This document shows positions 60,972 through 64,000 of a stretch of DNA of 64,000 bases, one piece after another; position 1 is the first letter of the stretch, and each line of letters starts with the position of its first letter. The position numbers and the translations under genes were made by a program. The notes below the pieces were generated by a model. That model did not search any database and was not told the DNA's origin. It saw only the letters and a program-made list of their open reading frames with translations. Location of the stretch: contig JAHHHR010000002.1 in assembly GCA_019359245.1 (NCBI GenBank), positions 1 through 64,000 of the forward strand, given 5' to 3'. Origin of the DNA: Nostoc desertorum CM1-VF14 (GTDB lineage Bacteria; Cyanobacteriota; Cyanobacteriia; Cyanobacteriales; Nostocaceae).

Positions 60972-61281
60972 TATAAGTGCTGAGTTTTCTAAGAATCAAA
61001 AGAAGTTAATCATATTTTTCCGAAACGGACAAAGCTGGGTGTGAAGACAACTACATAATCCTTGAAAAACATACTGCTAGTACAGCACTGCGTAATTCAA
61101 ATCAATGGAACGCTTGCGGTATAGGAATTACGAATTACGTTAGCGAGTCAAAAAAGCGGCACGCTGCGCCAAGCAAGATACCTGTAAGGGTACGAGCATA
61201 ATTACGAATTCCGCCAAGTTGTATTGGTGATGCCAAAACTAGCACAGGGATGATATGTACCTTTTTTGGAAGTATGACACC

Positions 61282-61602
61282 ATGAGAAATCAATCAGCAC
61301 AGAAATTTAATCAAGACGTATGGAGATTTGGCGTACAGGTTTTTTTTAGTAGCATCGTGTTGGGACTGTGCATTTTCAAGCTTGGCTCACCAGCGGATGA
61401 TAAGAATATTGCGCTTTACTGGGGTGGTTTATCAGGTGTGCTTGCATACTGGTTACCTTCACCTGGACAAACCAGAGACGATAAGGAACCACCGAATATC
61501 ACTCAAAGGACGTTTGCAGCCACTGATAATAATGGTAATGGTAATGGCCAGAGTCTTGGTCAGTTTTCTGAAACGACAGTAACTCAAAATAAGAGTTTAT
61601 GA
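61282..61602 (+). CDS. hypothetical membrane protein
   Basis: MRNQSAQKFNQDVWRFGVQVFFSSIVLGLCIFKLGS...; TM segments; ATG at 61282. Confidence 0.65.
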   Translation: MRNQSAQKFNQDVWRFGVQVFFSSIVLGLCIFKLGSPADDKNIALYWGGLSGVLAYWLPSPGQTRDDKEPPNITQRTFAATDNNGNGNGQSLGQFSETTVTQNKSL

Positions 61603-61800
61603 TTAGCTAAATAGATTATTATATGATTTCTTAGCCCTGGCAGTGATGCTAGGGTAAAATCTTGATTCAGAGATTAAGACTGAATTTTTCTAATAAACTT
61701 TGTTTTTCCGGTCACAGCCAACCAAAATTACTATATGCTAAATGCTTATATGTTAACTGTATTGACAGGAAGATTTTAGGCTAAAAACTGAGAAAAATCT

Positions 61801-63081
61801 GTGCTGGATATTAAGCAAATACGGGAAAATCCGCAATTAGTTCAAGAACGATTGAATAGTCGTAGTGGTAAATACGACATTGAACCGATTTTACAGTTGG
61901 ATCGGCAGCAACGAGAACTAGAGGGGACACGCAGTCAACTCCAAGCTCGGAGCAACGAAATTGGTAAAATTGTCGGGCAAAAGATTAAATCTGGGATAAA
62001 TCCTCAAGACCCAGAAATTCAGGCTTTGCGGGATGAAGGTAACTCTGTCAAAGCTACATTGAGTGAACTGGAACCCCAGGAAAAAGACCTCAAAGCTGAA
62101 ATTGCCCAACTTGTGTTGGCACTTCCCAATTTACCAAGCGACTCTACACCCCTTGGTAAAAATGAGGAAGATAACGTAGAGGTGCGCCGTTGGGGTGATG
62201 AATACATTCCCCAAAATCCGAATATTCTCCCTCACTGGGAAATCGGCGAAAAGCTAGGAATTCTCAATGTTGAACGGGCTGTAAAAGTTGCCCAAAGTCG
62301 CTTTGTGACATTAATAGGTGCTGGTGCAGCATTAGAGAGGGCATTAATTCAATTGATGCTGACTCTTCATACTCAAGCTGGGTATGTGGAAGTCAGTCCA
62401 CCGTTGTTAGTGAATACCGAGTCTTTGACGGCGACCGGTCAGTTACCCAAGTTTGCTGAAGAAAGCTTTAAATGCGCTGATGATGACTTGTGGCTGATTC
62501 CTACGGCTGAAGTCCCAGTTACAAATCTTTATCGGGGCGAAATTCTCGCTGCTGAAAACTTGCCTATCTACCACTGTGCTTTTACTCCCTGTTTTCGCCG
62601 CGAAGCTGGTAGCTATGGGCGCGATATGCGGGGATTAATTCGTCTCCATCAGTTCAATAAGGTGGAAATGGTGAAATTTGTCGAACCCAGTACATCTTTT
62701 GATGAATTGGAGAAATTGGTGGGGAATGCAGAAGCAATCTTACAGGCGTTGAAGTTGCCTTACCGAGTAGTAAATTTAAGTACTGGAGATTTGGGATTTG
62801 CCTCTACCAAAACTTATGATTTAGAGGTTTGGTTGCCCTCTTCTGGCAAATACCGCGAAATTTCTAGCTGTTCCAATACTATAGATTTCCAGGCGCGACG
62901 AGCTGATATTCGCTTCAAAGAAGCAGGGAAGAAAGGCACTCAGTTTGTACATACCCTCAATGGTTCGGGTTTAGCTGTGGGACGGACAATGGCAGCAATT
63001 TTGGAGAATTATCAACAACCTGATGGAACAGTGAGGATACCAGAAGCGCTGCAACCTTACTTGGGGCGTGAAGTATTGTAA
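61801..63081 (+). CDS. serS: seryl-tRNA synthetase (GTG start)
   Basis: [84 protein letters not shown]. Confidence 0.97.
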   Translation: MLDIKQIRENPQLVQERLNSRSGKYDIEPILQLDRQQRELEGTRSQLQARSNEIGKIVGQKIKSGINPQDPEIQALRDEGNSVKATLSELEPQEKDLKAEIAQLVLALPNLPSDSTPLGKNEEDNVEVRRWGDEYIPQNPNILPHWEIGEKLGILNVERAVKVAQSRFVTLIGAGAALERALIQLMLTLHTQAGYVEVSPPLLVNTESLTATGQLPKFAEESFKCADDDLWLIPTAEVPVTNLYRGEILAAENLPIYHCAFTPCFRREAGSYGRDMRGLIRLHQFNKVEMVKFVEPSTSFDELEKLVGNAEAILQALKLPYRVVNLSTGDLGFASTKTYDLEVWLPSSGKYREISSCSNTIDFQARRADIRFKEAGKKGTQFVHTLNGSGLAVGRTMAAILENYQQPDGTVRIPEALQPYLGREVL

Positions 63082-63191
63082 TTTGTAATTTGTCATCTGT
63101 CATTTGTCCTTTACCAATGCCCCATGCCCAATGCCCAATGCCCAATTAGAATGGAGATAACTATAGCTTAATATTTTCACTAATTTACTCT

Positions 63192-64000
63192 ATGTCAGTT
63201 TTAGCAGCGATCGCAGTTTTGGCTGTTTTAATCTTGGTACACGAGTTGGGACATTTTGTTGCAGCCCGTTCTCAAGGCATTCTCGTTAACCGTTTTTCTT
63301 TGGGTTTTGGCCCAGTTCTTTTGAAGTATCAAGGTTCACAAACCGAATATGCTGTCCGCGCCTTTCCCTTGGGCGGCTTTGTGGGCTTTCCCGATGATGA
63401 CCCCGATAGCGATGTTCCACCCAATGACCCAAATCTGCTGCGTAATCGTCCAATTTTAGACCGGGCGATCGTTATCAGTGCCGGAGTGATAGCAAATTTA
63501 ATATTTGCCTATTTGGTGCTGGTTCTACAATTAGGCATCGTCGGCATTCCCAAGGAATTCAACTATAAAGCTGGTGTCGTTGTCCAGCCTGTTAATCAAG
63601 AATCTGTTGCCTACCAAGCAGGAATTCGGGAAGGAGATATTATTCTGGCTGTTAACGGTCAAGAACTCCCGGCTTCTGACAAGTCAACTCCTTTGCTGAC
63701 AAAAGAAATTCAAACTCATCCAAATCAGCAAATCGAACTGAAAATTCAGCGTGAAAACCAACAACAATCCATAAAATTAACGCCAAAACAGGGAGCCGAT
63801 GGCAAAGGTTTAGTTGGTGTGGCGCTTAGTCCCAATGCTACAGCAATTTATCGCCGTCCTAATAGTCCTTTTGAAATTTTCGGTCTTGCTGCTAACAGGT
63901 TTCAACAATTATTTGTTGGGACACTGAGCGGTTTTGGACAGTTGATTACCAACTTTCAACAAACTGCTGGACAAGTTTCTGGCCCAGTTAATATTGTCAA
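63192..64000 (+). CDS. rseP: site-2 protease RseP family zinc metalloprotease (3' truncated by window)
   Basis: MSVLAAIAVLAVLILVHELGHFVAARSQGI (HELGH), FPLGGFVGFPDD, PDZ segment AYQAGIREGDIILAVNGQEL; open to window end. Confidence 0.93.
   Translation, partial: MSVLAAIAVLAVLILVHELGHFVAARSQGILVNRFSLGFGPVLLKYQGSQTEYAVRAFPLGGFVGFPDDDPDSDVPPNDPNLLRNRPILDRAIVISAGVIANLIFAYLVLVLQLGIVGIPKEFNYKAGVVVQPVNQESVAYQAGIREGDIILAVNGQELPASDKSTPLLTKEIQTHPNQQIELKIQRENQQQSIKLTPKQGADGKGLVGVALSPNATAIYRRPNSPFEIFGLAANRFQQLFVGTLSGFGQLITNFQQTAGQVSGPVNIV

Noticed and set aside
1-64000. CRISPR arrays, tRNA or rRNA genes
   Set aside because: Heptamer arrays superficially look like short direct repeats, but units are 7 bp without spacers; no tRNA cloverleaf or rRNA sequence was recognised by eye. 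A tRNAscan-SE/Infernal run would be decisive.

Overview
The window is chromosomal DNA from a filamentous, heterocyst-type (Nostoc/Anabaena-like) cyanobacterium. Evidence is the very frequent HIP1 octamer (GCGATCGC), tandem heptamer (STRR-like) arrays, and genes such as menB/menD, a thiO-thiG fusion, hlip, psb34 and DUF3155. It is mostly a housekeeping and envelope region. Genes include menaquinone/phylloquinone genes (menB, menD), folB, a RR-PAS-GGDEF protein, a CcbP-like calcium-binding protein, DUF1517, GT4, a class D beta-lactamase, thiS/thiE/thiOG, a TetR-like regulator with a recombinase-like tail, a delta-9 desaturase, dusB, ald, a WD40 protein, a permease pair, a sulfite module (TauE/SafE plus sulfite oxidase), a class-V aminotransferase, a CruA/CruP-like flavoprotein, citramalate synthase, a TPR protein, a PEP-CTERM protein, a cluster of SLH/TrbI-like/beta-helix envelope proteins, a histidine kinase, PadR, serS and a truncated rseP. 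No tRNA, rRNA or CRISPR array was recognised. The most notable signals are: (i) small dispersed repeats and heptamer arrays sitting in frame inside at least four conserved enzymes (menD, cruA/P-like, cimA, thiO-thiG) and supplying start or stop codons of others; (ii) a TetR HTH fused to a degenerate tyrosine-recombinase-like domain; (iii) a mosaic SLH locus built by local duplication; (iv) two MITE-like elements; (v) several decayed genes (maltose acetyltransferase with one in-frame TAA, PIN-domain remnant, others). All homology statements come from reading motifs, not from searches.
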